Source: a virus
Reading direction: 5' to 3' (one strand)
Length of the DNA stretch: 33,539 nucleotides
Virus record (IMG/VR): IMGVR_UViG_3300032236_000062
Span: 1 to 33,539 of that record
Shown here: piece after piece, positions 24,056 to 30,487 of the stretch
How the letters are laid out: each line of letters starts with the position of its first letter
Numbering within the stretch: position 1 is the first letter of the stretch
The notes under the pieces: model-generated
The model's input: only the letters and a program-made list of their open reading frames with translations
Told to the model about the DNA's origin: nothing
Database searches by the model: none
Program-made: the position numbers and the translations under genes

Positions 24056-24822
24056 AACCACATATTGTAGCTTTTGGTGGTGGTGTAGATAGTACGGCTA
24101 TGATTTTAGGTCTTTATGAACAAAAACGACCAATTGATTTAATACTTTTTGCTGATACTGGCGGAGAACGACCCGAAACATATCAACATATTAAAAACTT
24201 TAGTAATTGGTTAACAAACAAAGGTTTACCTGAAATTACTATTGTTAAAAAAGTGCTTAAAGATGGAAGTTTAGAAACACTTGAACAAGAATGTCATAGA
24301 AGGCACAATTTACCATCTATTGCGTATGGATTTAAATCTTGTTCACAAAAACACAAAATAGCCCCACAAGATAAATTTTTAAACCATTGGCAACCAGCTA
24401 TTGATTGGTGGAAAACAGGCGATAAATGTGTTAAATACATTGGTTATGATGCTGGAGAGTCCCATAGAGCTGACAACGCAGATAAACGTAATGATCCCAA
24501 ATATACTTATGAGTACCCATTAATAGAATGGCAATGGGAAAGAGAAGATTGTTTAGATATTATTGCAAAATACAATATAAATAATGTAGGTAAATCAGCG
24601 TGTTTTTTTTGTCCTTCATCACGACCAAAAGAAATTGTTGATTTATATGAAAAACATCCTGATTTAGCACAAAGAGCTTTGGACATTGAAAAACAAGCAG
24701 AGTTAACTAGCATAAAAGGTTTAGGTAGAAATTATGCGTGGTCAGATGTAATTATGATGCACAAACAACAAATAATTTTACCTTTTGTTGGTTTTGATGC
24801 ACCTTGCGAGTGTACAGAATAA
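24052..24822 (+). CDS. PP-loop enzyme, PAPS-reductase / DndC-like family
   Basis: 256 residues. PP-loop GGGVDS at 9-14 binds ATP. LFADTGGERPETY at 32-44 and a CSQKHKIAP segment with Cys97 follow, then GYDAGESHRA at 131-140 and CFFC at 184-187. The fold is that of PAPS reductase and the DNA-phosphorothioation protein DndC. The cysteines could hold an iron-sulfur cluster or relay sulfur. True PAPS reductases end with a different Cys motif, so simple sulfate reduction is doubtful. Translated with the regulator by ATGA overlap, which is unusual for a metabolic gene. The substrate is unknown. Confidence 0.8.
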   Translation: MKPHIVAFGGGVDSTAMILGLYEQKRPIDLILFADTGGERPETYQHIKNFSNWLTNKGLPEITIVKKVLKDGSLETLEQECHRRHNLPSIAYGFKSCSQKHKIAPQDKFLNHWQPAIDWWKTGDKCVKYIGYDAGESHRADNADKRNDPKYTYEYPLIEWQWEREDCLDIIAKYNINNVGKSACFFCPSSRPKEIVDLYEKHPDLAQRALDIEKQAELTSIKGLGRNYAWSDVIMMHKQQIILPFVGFDAPCECTE

Positions 24823-24837
24823 AAATTCTGTTATACT
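24814..24837 (+). promoter_or_regulatory. Extended -10 promoter and inverted repeat for candidate RNA
   Basis: TGTTATACT (24829-24837) is an extended -10 element with no clear -35. It overlaps a perfect inverted repeat, ACAGAAT-AAAA-ATTCTGT (24814-24831), that spans the stop codon of the PP-loop gene. Transcription would start near 24843-24845. Confidence 0.55.
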
Positions 24838-24842
24838 ACTTA

Positions 24843-24972
24843 TGCAGAGTGAGATCTGTTTGTTAAAAAGTTCAGTAAATATAGACCCTTTTGGGTTGTT
24901 CTGAGTGTTTACTAAATGAACTGAACCATTTATTAAGCAATCTCACCTTAGAGCAACCCAAAGGGGTTTTTC
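24843..24972 (+). ncRNA. Candidate structured phage RNA ending in a terminator
   Basis: CCCTTTTGGGTTGTTCT (24886-24902) pairs with AGAGCAACCCAAAGGGG (24950-24966) as a 17-bp helix with two G-U pairs, followed by TTTTT (24967-24971). The 47-nt enclosed segment has its own hairpin, TAAATG (24913-24918) with CATTTA (24927-24932). Two further helices compete or interleave: GTGAGAT (24849-24855) with ATCTCAC (24940-24946), and GTTCAGT (24870-24876) with ACTGAAC (24920-24926). An extended -10 promoter lies upstream and no ORF is present. It is either a discrete regulatory RNA or a leader that switches termination. Confidence 0.6.
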
Positions 24973-25220
24973 TATTTCTGTCGTACTCCAAACGATATTA
25001 AGAACCTACATGGGTTGCGTGGAAGTAAACATAGGCTAATCCTTCACCCGATTGCAAGCCTCGTGAACTTAAATGGGTATCACACAAGATATAGGGACAA
25101 CGGTGAGACAAGACCTATATTCGATTGAACATTATCTTCGGAAGCATTAGTTTAGGTTCAACTACTTAAATGGATGGAGGCTAATCACCCTTGGGGTATC
25201 TATTCTTAAAATTAATGTAT
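24973..25220. other. Gene-free region with repeats and hairpins
   Basis: No convincing coding frame on either strand. It holds two copies of ACTTAAATGG (25067-25076, 25164-25173), two of GGCTAATC (25034-25041, 25179-25186), an ATATAGG...CCTATAT inverted repeat around 25090-25120, and a TTGAAC...GTTCAA pair enclosing CTTCGGAAG (about 25124-25162). A half copy of the upstream dyad (TAGGGACAA) is at 25092-25100. It could be a second structured RNA, a replication origin or a decayed insert; I cannot tell which. Confidence 0.4.
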
Positions 25221-25274
25221 TAGGGAAACTACCTATAAAAAAGAGTTGATTACTTTAGAAAACTAAACTATACT
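25221..25274 (+). promoter_or_regulatory. Rightward early promoter with two dyads
   Basis: TTGATT (25246-25251), 17 bases, TATACT (25269-25274). The spacer contains the perfect dyad TTTAG-AAAA-CTAAA (25254-25267). Ten bases upstream of the -35 lies TAGGGAAACTACCTA (25221-25235). Both elements and their spacing match the leftward promoter at 21693-21747. It would drive the replication/recombination operon from 25305 onward. Confidence 0.8.
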
Positions 25275-25304
25275 GTCTTTACTTAAACAGAAAGTGAGAT
25301 AGAA

Positions 25305-25466
25305 ATGAACGATAAAGAACTAATCAAAATGCTAGAAGAAGAATGTGAAGCATTAAGAAGACAATTAAGAGACTGCCATTTATACATGACAGATACTCAA
25401 AAATGGAAAATGGCTCGTGATAACGCTAATATTCAATACGATATTAGAGTTGAAAGGTGCGACTAA
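25305..25466 (+). CDS. Small coiled-coil early protein (53 aa)
   Basis: 53 residues from the ATG at 25305 to TAA 25464-25466. The helical N-terminus (ELIKMLEEECEALRRQLRDC) is a likely coiled coil. It is the first gene after the operator promoter. The upstream GTGAGATAG is a moderate ribosome-binding site. The stop overlaps the next ATG (TAATG). Function unknown. Confidence 0.65.
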   Translation: MNDKELIKMLEEECEALRRQLRDCHLYMTDTQKWKMARDNANIQYDIRVERCD

Positions 25467-25699
25467 TGGACATCATTAATATTTTAGATGCTTCAGAAAA
25501 AGCCATCGCTACGCTGATGTTAGAAGTTAATCGCTTAAACAATGAAATTAAATTAAAAGATGAACAACTAGAAGCGTTAAAAAAAGAACTGGCATTGCAA
25601 AAACTATCTGATATTGGTCAAGAGATTGAAGACCGAGACTCTGCTATATACGCTACTGGTTATTGGAATGGTATTTCTAAGAAAGCGAGTGAAAAATGA
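25466..25699 (+). CDS. Small coiled-coil early protein (77 aa)
   Basis: 77 residues from the ATG at 25466. An in-frame GTG at 25457 was rejected because the ATG is coupled to the preceding stop and has AAAGG at 9 bases. It is mostly one long heptad helix (LMLEVNRLNNEIKLKDEQLE, ALKKELALQK) and ends YWNGISKKASEK. The last six residues equal the end of the next protein. Function unknown. Confidence 0.65.
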   Translation: MDIINILDASEKAIATLMLEVNRLNNEIKLKDEQLEALKKELALQKLSDIGQEIEDRDSAIYATGYWNGISKKASEK

Positions 25700-25701
25700 C
25701 T
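25679..25701 (+). repeat. Gene-junction direct repeat, copy 1 (second copy 25864-25886)
   Basis: A perfect 23-bp direct repeat at 25679-25701 and 25864-25886. Each copy carries the last codons of one gene (KKASEK), its TGA, the overlapping ATG of the next gene and that gene's ribosome-binding site (AGCGAG region). The gene between the copies (25696-25884) is thus a precise cassette bounded by identical translation junctions, as expected from recombination or duplication. Confidence 0.85.
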
Positions 25702-25884
25702 AGTTTTGTACCATATGGAACATTAACTTTTTGTAAAAATTGTGGCGAACAAAATCCTTATCATCGTGAACTAACTGATGAGGAAATAGAAGAAGTGGCA
25801 AAACCATATTGTGATTTACAAAATTGGGTTGTTGATAAACATGAATTTGCAAGAGCAATACTAAAGAAAGCGAGTGAAAAATGA
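25696..25884 (+). CDS. Small protein with Cys pair, between repeat junctions
   Basis: 62 residues. LTFCKNCGEQNPYHREL contains C-x-x-C at 13-16, a possible zinc knuckle. LTDEEIEEVAKPYCDLQNWV and FARAILKKASEK follow, a pattern common in small phage proteins. Both ends lie in the 23-bp direct repeat, so it may have been gained as a cassette or be lost by recombination. Function unknown. Confidence 0.65.
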   Translation: MTSFVPYGTLTFCKNCGEQNPYHRELTDEEIEEVAKPYCDLQNWVVDKHEFARAILKKASEK

Positions 25885-26261
25885 CTTTTGATATATTTTG
25901 GAGTAAATATCCTCGTAAGATTGCTAAACGCATGGCTCGTGAAGTTTTTAACCGTATGCCTAAAGAAGATCAAGAGATGGCATTAAAGGCCATAGACACC
26001 CACGTTAAACATTGGAACGTAGAAGGTACAGAAATACAGTTTATACCCCACGCAACGACTTGGTTACGTCAGGGCAGGTTTGAAGATGAAATTGTTTTGC
26101 AAGTGGTTAAGGGTAAAGAATGGCACGAAACGTCAACAGGTCTAATTGAAAAAGGTCGGGAGTTTAATCTTGACCCCAGTCAGTTTCAACACTTTTATCA
26201 GTTTAAAGAGGCCGTACATCAAGCTGTTAAAGGTAATGTTATTAATGTTAAGTTTGGGTAA
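25881..26261 (+). CDS. Replication-organiser-like protein (phage O-type C-terminal domain)
   Basis: 126 residues. It opens with FDIFWSKYPRKIAKRMARE, the F-x-x-F/W-x-x-Y-P-x-K signature of phage replisome-organiser proteins (lambda O or DnaD-like relatives). HATTWLRQGRFEDE at about 53-66 follows, also typical. It probably helps bring host replication enzymes to the phage origin. It is short and lacks a clear origin-binding domain. The origin may be in the gene-free region upstream. Confidence 0.72.
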   Translation: MTFDIFWSKYPRKIAKRMAREVFNRMPKEDQEMALKAIDTHVKHWNVEGTEIQFIPHATTWLRQGRFEDEIVLQVVKGKEWHETSTGLIEKGREFNLDPSQFQHFYQFKEAVHQAVKGNVINVKFG

Positions 26262-26837
26262 ATGATGATTGCTGTTCTTTTTGCTAGAAATGACAGCAGA
26301 TACAAAGATATGCCTGAATTTGATGTTTATGACATTAATCGTGATGCTAGAACGTATTGTGATTCATATCCTGTAATTGCTCATCCACCTTGCAGGGCTT
26401 GGGGAATACTTAGTCATATGGCTAACCCAAGAGAAGGTGAAAAACAATTAGCTTATTTATCATTAGCGCAAGTACGGCTTAACGGTGGAATATTAGAACA
26501 TCCAGTTACTAGCCGTTTATGGAAAGATGCAAAATTGCCTTTGATGGATGAGTTTTCTGATGAATACGGTGGTTTTACTATAGAAATTGATCAATATGAT
26601 TATGGTCATGTGGCCCATAAAATGACTAAATTATATATTTGTGGGATAACACCATCAGATTTACCCCCCTTTCCACAAAAGCGGTTAGAAACACCATTAA
26701 GGTCAATATGTGGAAATGTTAAAGGGACTATTAGATGTACCCAATATCAGCGTGAATACACACCCGATGATTTAATATTTTTTTTTAAACAAATATGCGA
26801 GAAAATAAATGAACGAAAAAGACTACGATCCTCATGA
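26262..26837 (+). CDS. PPC-motif protein, methyltransferase-related (uncertain)
   Basis: 191 residues. IAHPPCRAWG at 39-48 resembles the catalytic PPC motif IV of cytosine-5 DNA methyltransferases. NGGILEHPVTSRLWKDA recalls the next conserved strand. There is no visible SAM-binding F-x-G-x-G motif, and the N-terminus VLFARNDSRYKD is not the usual opening. It may be a degenerate methyltransferase or an enzyme sharing the fold, for instance acting on another base. ATG-ATG at 26262/26265. The C-terminus overlaps the next gene by 29 bases. Confidence 0.6.
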   Translation: MMIAVLFARNDSRYKDMPEFDVYDINRDARTYCDSYPVIAHPPCRAWGILSHMANPREGEKQLAYLSLAQVRLNGGILEHPVTSRLWKDAKLPLMDEFSDEYGGFTIEIDQYDYGHVAHKMTKLYICGITPSDLPPFPQKRLETPLRSICGNVKGTIRCTQYQREYTPDDLIFFFKQICEKINERKRLRSS

Positions 26838-27144
26838 TGCGATTAATTTTATTTATACGCACAAAGACGCGTATGCTAAAGCCAAAGGTCAATTAGCCCA
26901 GTTAGAAGCGTTTAAATCATCGTTAAAAGCGATTCAAATGCAACAGAGTACACAGACATCCATATCAGGTAAAGAAATGGATGCGTACGCTTCTGAAGAA
27001 TATCAGGCACTATGCAACGGTATAGGCGCAGCTACTGAACAGGTTGAATCGTTACGTTGGGCATTGGAGTCTGCTAAGATGCGCTTTCAGGCATGGCAAA
27101 CAGAATCGGCTAACAATCGTCAGATTGAAAAATTTACAATATGA
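26809..27144 (+). CDS. Conserved early phage protein next to Ref/RusA
   Basis: 111 residues, helical. The centre and end, AYASEEYQALCNGIGAATEQ then VESLRWALESAKMRFQAWQ and NNRQ, are a widespread phage pattern. The family nearly always sits next to Ref or RusA nuclease genes, so it may assist recombination or DNA processing. ATGA overlap with the Ref gene. Confidence 0.75.
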   Translation: MNEKDYDPHDAINFIYTHKDAYAKAKGQLAQLEAFKSSLKAIQMQQSTQTSISGKEMDAYASEEYQALCNGIGAATEQVESLRWALESAKMRFQAWQTESANNRQIEKFTI

Positions 27145-27440
27145 AGAAAGCAGAAAAACAATATTATGGAAAAGTTGCACGACTGGGATGTATTTTGTGT
27201 AAATCCGTACTTGGCTACGATGATACGCCATGTGAAATCCATCATATCAGACGGTATGGAGGAAAAAGAAGTTTCGCACCAGTTATCGGATTATGCCCTG
27301 AACACCACAGGGGAGATACTGGTATTCACACACTTGGCAAGCGATTCGAATCTCGCTATGGAGTTGACGAGCAAGCCTTACTTGAACTTACATGGAAGCT
27401 CTTAAATGTTGACCCTGAGTTGGTATCCGAAGGAACTTAA
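27141..27440 (+). CDS. Ref-family HNH nuclease (recombination enhancement)
   Basis: 99 residues. Metal ligands Cys17 and Cys20 (GCILC), the double His34-His35 in CEIHHIRR, and CPEHH at 52-56 match the Ref family of HNH endonucleases (P1 Ref cuts at RecA-formed displacement loops). The N-terminal basic tail is short. It likely makes targeted breaks during phage recombination together with the exonuclease and RusA. Start is fixed by ATGA overlap; its end overlaps RusA by 35 bases. Confidence 0.85.
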   Translation: MKKAEKQYYGKVARLGCILCKSVLGYDDTPCEIHHIRRYGGKRSFAPVIGLCPEHHRGDTGIHTLGKRFESRYGVDEQALLELTWKLLNVDPELVSEGT

Positions 27441-27735
27441 CCCTAATTCATCGTGCCATTACCATGTAAAAGCCAAACACAAAGCGATTTACAAAGAACT
27501 GTGCTACTGGCTCACCAAAGAAGCGAAGATACCTAAAGACGATTACAAAGAACTGCATATCGTCTTTTATAAGCCAAATCGCAGGCACATGGACTTAGAT
27601 AATATGCTTGCCAGCATCAAATCAGGGTTAGATGGTATGTGTCAAGCCCTTGAAATTGATGACAGGTGTTTTAAAAAAATAACCGTAGAAATTGCAGAAA
27701 ACATTGGAGGGATGATTAAAATTCATTTATACTAA
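27406..27735 (+). CDS. rusA: RusA-type Holliday-junction resolvase
   Basis: 109 residues, typical RusA length. HMDLDNMLASIKSGLDG at 61-77 holds the catalytic acidic pair D63/D65 with N66 and Lys72. ALEIDD at 81-86 holds the distal aspartates. It resolves four-way junctions made during replication and recombination, and debranches DNA before packaging. Starts inside the Ref gene with GGAAG 7 bases upstream. Confidence 0.9.
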   Translation: MLTLSWYPKELNPNSSCHYHVKAKHKAIYKELCYWLTKEAKIPKDDYKELHIVFYKPNRRHMDLDNMLASIKSGLDGMCQALEIDDRCFKKITVEIAENIGGMIKIHLY

Positions 27736-27755
27736 GGGTTAAATAGGAGATTTTT

Positions 27756-28118
27756 ATGGAAAAATCGATGGCATTATTTCTTGCCACCCTGCTACATTCG
27801 GGGACAAATACCCATTTTATGCATTGGGCTACGAAATCTTATGCACAACATAAAACTCTTGGTAAATTCTATGAAAATATTATTGAACTTACAGATACTT
27901 TGGCAGAGGCTTATTTCGGATGCTATGGGCAAATTACTAATTTTCCTGATTCTTATCATATGCCTAAAGGTACATCACTTAGTTACTTAGAATCCTTACA
28001 ACGGTTTGTTAAGGATGCTAGACAAGATTTACCTACAGAATCCGAAATTGTGCAACTTATCGACAACATCGCACAAGAAATTGATACAACAATTTACTTA
28101 CTCAAATTTAAGGGTTAA
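27756..28118 (+). CDS. Ferritin-like helical protein (DUF5856-type)
   Basis: 120 residues, all helical. LFLATLLHSGTNTHFMHWAT, SYAQHKTLGKFY and ELTDTLAEAYFG match DUF5856, a phage family predicted to be ferritin/Dps-like. His and Glu residues spaced along the helices could bind metal, but a complete diiron set is not evident. TAGGAGA lies upstream. Its role in infection is unknown, perhaps DNA protection. Confidence 0.78.
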   Translation: MEKSMALFLATLLHSGTNTHFMHWATKSYAQHKTLGKFYENIIELTDTLAEAYFGCYGQITNFPDSYHMPKGTSLSYLESLQRFVKDARQDLPTESEIVQLIDNIAQEIDTTIYLLKFKG

Positions 28119-28120
28119 TC

Positions 28121-28351
28121 ATGCCATTAGTTAAATCAGCCAGTCCTAAAGCAGTTGGAACTAACATCAAAACTGAAGAAATGGCTGGTAAGCCACATAA
28201 TCAGGCAGTAGCGATTGCCTTGAGTGTGCAAGATAAGGCCAAACAACGCAAGAGTACGATTGAAGCTGCTTACAAAAAGCACATGAAGTCTAGCGAAGAA
28301 GTTGGCGAAACTAAAAAAGAATCCAAAAAAACTGAGATGGAGGAAATGTAA
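28121..28351 (+). CDS. Small basic conserved phage protein
   Basis: 76 residues. GTNIKTEEMAGKPHNQAVAI, then ALS, is a very common motif in small late phage proteins. The C-terminal half is Lys/Glu-rich and unstructured. Members sit near packaging genes; some may be virion proteins. Function unknown. The stop overlaps the next ATG (TAATG). Confidence 0.8.
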   Translation: MPLVKSASPKAVGTNIKTEEMAGKPHNQAVAIALSVQDKAKQRKSTIEAAYKKHMKSSEEVGETKKESKKTEMEEM

Positions 28352-28524
28352 TGTCAAACTGGATCGCTGGTGCAATTAAACATAAAGGCGCACTTAAAAA
28401 AGAGTTAGGTGTTCCTGCTGACAAAACTATTCCAAAAGCTAAGTTAGAAAAAGCTGCTGAGGCTAAAGGTCGTGAAGGTCGCAGAGCAAGATTAGCCTTA
28501 GAGCTAGAAAAGTTCCACAAATGA
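28351..28524 (+). CDS. Small basic conserved phage protein (57 aa)
   Basis: 57 residues from ATG 28351 to TGA 28522-28524. MSNWIAGAIKHKGALKKELG and AKLEKAAEAKGREGRRARLA form a familiar phage micro-protein family found beside DUF6321 proteins near packaging genes. Strongly basic, so it may bind DNA or sit inside the capsid. GGAGG 7 bases before the ATG; the end overlaps the next gene. Confidence 0.8.
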   Translation: MSNWIAGAIKHKGALKKELGVPADKTIPKAKLEKAAEAKGREGRRARLALELEKFHK

Positions 28525-28808
28525 GTCGGCAAGATGACATTCGTGCAGCAATAGAAAAACATGATAAACCTATTGCAAAGACCACGACTGGCAAAGGTAA
28601 GAACTATTTACCGACAAGCGAAGGTGCTGGCATGACTGCTAAAGGTCGTGCAGCATACAACGCTAAGAATGGTAGTCATTTAAAAGCACCACAAGCATCA
28701 GGATCAAGACACGATAGTTTCTGCGCTAGGATGAAGGGGGTTGTTGAACATTCTAAGGGTGATGCGCCAAGAGCAAAAGCAAGTTTAAAGAGGTGGCATT
28801 GTGGCTAA
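28521..28808 (+). CDS. DUF6321 family phage protein
   Basis: 95 residues. The family signature GAGMTAKGRAAYNAKNGSHL is followed by KAPQASGSRHDSFCARMKG and a basic end (ASLKRWHCG). DUF6321 proteins are small, basic and found near terminase or virion genes; their role is unknown. ATGA overlap at the start; the next gene begins inside the last codons. Confidence 0.82.
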   Translation: MSRQDDIRAAIEKHDKPIAKTTTGKGKNYLPTSEGAGMTAKGRAAYNAKNGSHLKAPQASGSRHDSFCARMKGVVEHSKGDAPRAKASLKRWHCG

Positions 28809-28986
28809 AAACGGATTATACGCAAATATTCATGCTAAACAAGAACGGATTAAAAACGGTTCAGGCGAGCATATGAACAAGGTTGGTAGCAAAAATGCCC
28901 CAACTGCTAAAGACTTTAAAGAATCTGCTAAGACTGCTAAAAAGACTAGGCGAGATCACATTGAAGACGCTATGAAAGGATACTAA
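28801..28986 (+). CDS. Small basic conserved phage protein (GTG start)
   Basis: 61 residues starting at GTG 28801, with AGAGG 8 bases upstream, overlapping the DUF6321 gene. KNGLYANIHAKQERIKNGSG and KNAPTAKDFKESAKTA are hallmarks of a widespread family of small phage proteins accompanying DUF6321. Function unknown. The stop and next ATG overlap by one base. Confidence 0.78.
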   Translation: MAKNGLYANIHAKQERIKNGSGEHMNKVGSKNAPTAKDFKESAKTAKKTRRDHIEDAMKGY

Positions 28987-29135
28987 TGGAACACATGAAC
29001 CGCAAGTACAAAAAAGAAGACGCAATGTTGCGCCCTCATACAGAAACTACCTTAGAAAAGCAACAAAGACTACGTTTAGAGCGTAGAGCTGCTATTGCTA
29101 ATAAACTCAAAGACTTGGATAAAGAAGTCAAGTAA
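28986..29135 (+). CDS. Small basic protein (49 aa)
   Basis: 49 residues from ATG 28986 to TAA 29133-29135. Very basic, with a likely helix (TLEKQQRLRLERRAAIANKL). No known family recognised. TAATG coupling with the gene upstream and a two-base gap to the gene downstream support translation. Confidence 0.62.
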   Translation: MEHMNRKYKKEDAMLRPHTETTLEKQQRLRLERRAAIANKLKDLDKEVK

Positions 29136-29137
29136 TT

Positions 29138-30487
29138 GTGGCAGAAAATCAAACCTTAGCAGATTTATTGCGTCAAAAAGCGCAATCTGTAATTGATTTT
29201 CCTACTAATGTAGCTCGTAATTTGAGCGATCCACAAGCATTTTTAAAATCTTTTGGATACACACCTAGTCAGCAACTAAGTGGATTTAGCGCAGGATATG
29301 CTGGAGTACCTGAAAAACCACCATCAGATATTGGTGTACTTGATCCTAGAAACATTGAATACAACAAAGGTTATGGATCGGGTGAAGATGCTGCATTAGC
29401 AACAATGGTTGCAGCTCCATTTGCGCCATTAGCCAAGCCTATAGCGAAGGCTGCTGGAAGACAGGCATGGAACGCAACAGAAAACATGATGATTAATCAA
29501 GGTTTAATGCCTAGCATTGTTCCTAGAAATGAATCATTAGCAAATGCTTTAAGAAATACAAAAACTGCTGAATTTGACCCTCGTTATGATACCCGAAAAT
29601 TAGAGCAGGAAAGATTAAAAAATTTAATAACCCATACTGAACAACTTAATTTAAATCCTATACCATCCGTATCGTTAGCTGATTTTGAAGGAAGGCCATT
29701 TATTACATCTATGGCAGATAGAACTGCGGCAGGTGCTGATTTACTTGGTGTAAACGGTGTAATGTATAAACGACCTGTGCCATTGTATGGTGGACAAGAT
29801 TATATGTTTAATAACCCAAATCAAGTATGGGCTTCTGCACAAAGCGCAGTAACACCAATTATTCAAAATGCTAAGATATTAAAAGAAGCTACAGGTCAAA
29901 ATCCTATTTATATCCCTTGGCGAATGGCTCCTACTGGTGGCGATTTTGCACATATGACAGGTGAAAGCATGATTGCTCATGCAGAAGCTGCAATGGGTAA
30001 ATCAGATAAAACAGCATTAAATAACTCTATTAAAGAATTATTGCCTAGTTGGAAAGGTGTAGATTCGCCACAAAACATTTCTCAATATCGTTCAGCACCT
30101 AAAAAAGTTCGTGATGCAATCATGCAAGTAATGGATAGAGATTTTAGAGACTTAGGCGGCTTAAACTACGGTGAAGCTAGAATTGCCGTATCTGATCCTC
30201 GCCAGTTAAATGCTATGGAAGGCGGTATACAAAATGTGGGCGAAATATTTGCTGATAAACCCATGATTATGCATTCAGGCCATCCTTCATATCCTAGAGG
30301 TGTAGCAGGACAAGGATTAGGCAGATTAGAAGAAAATAGAAACATATTTGAATTATTGCCTAATGTGGCAAAAGAACGTGGAATAGTAAATCCAACTAAT
30401 CCATCGGCTAATGATTTAAGAGCATTACAGATGAAGCCATATGCTGGCATATTGACACCAAAACTTTTAAAAGATTTAGGTTATTAA
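29138..30487 (+). CDS. Conserved protein upstream of terminase (hypothetical)
   Basis: 449 residues from GTG 29138. The start ADLLRQKAQSVIDFPTNVAR and the segment GYGSGEDAALATMVAAPFAP (about 75-94) resemble polyvalent or internal-type phage proteins carried next to packaging genes. The C-terminal half contains GGLNYGEARIAVSDPRQLNA and MIMHSGHPSYPRG. No catalytic signature is recognised. It may be injected or virion-associated. Its end overlaps the antisense gene at 30484-30669 by 4 bases. The Shine-Dalgarno is weak, so coupling to the gene before it is probable. Confidence 0.65.
   Translation: MAENQTLADLLRQKAQSVIDFPTNVARNLSDPQAFLKSFGYTPSQQLSGFSAGYAGVPEKPPSDIGVLDPRNIEYNKGYGSGEDAALATMVAAPFAPLAKPIAKAAGRQAWNATENMMINQGLMPSIVPRNESLANALRNTKTAEFDPRYDTRKLEQERLKNLITHTEQLNLNPIPSVSLADFEGRPFITSMADRTAAGADLLGVNGVMYKRPVPLYGGQDYMFNNPNQVWASAQSAVTPIIQNAKILKEATGQNPIYIPWRMAPTGGDFAHMTGESMIAHAEAAMGKSDKTALNNSIKELLPSWKGVDSPQNISQYRSAPKKVRDAIMQVMDRDFRDLGGLNYGEARIAVSDPRQLNAMEGGIQNVGEIFADKPMIMHSGHPSYPRGVAGQGLGRLEENRNIFELLPNVAKERGIVNPTNPSANDLRALQMKPYAGILTPKLLKDLGY

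Noticed and set aside
25073-25150. 25-codon frame within the gene-free region
   Set aside because: No Shine-Dalgarno, no family similarity, and it spans predicted hairpins.
25150-25175. tRNA-like T-arm (GGTTCAACT)
   Set aside because: No acceptor stem, D-arm or anticodon arm can be formed around it.
27166-27405. 79-codon frame overlapping the Ref gene
   Set aside because: An out-of-frame shadow. The Ref frame has full metal-ligand motifs.
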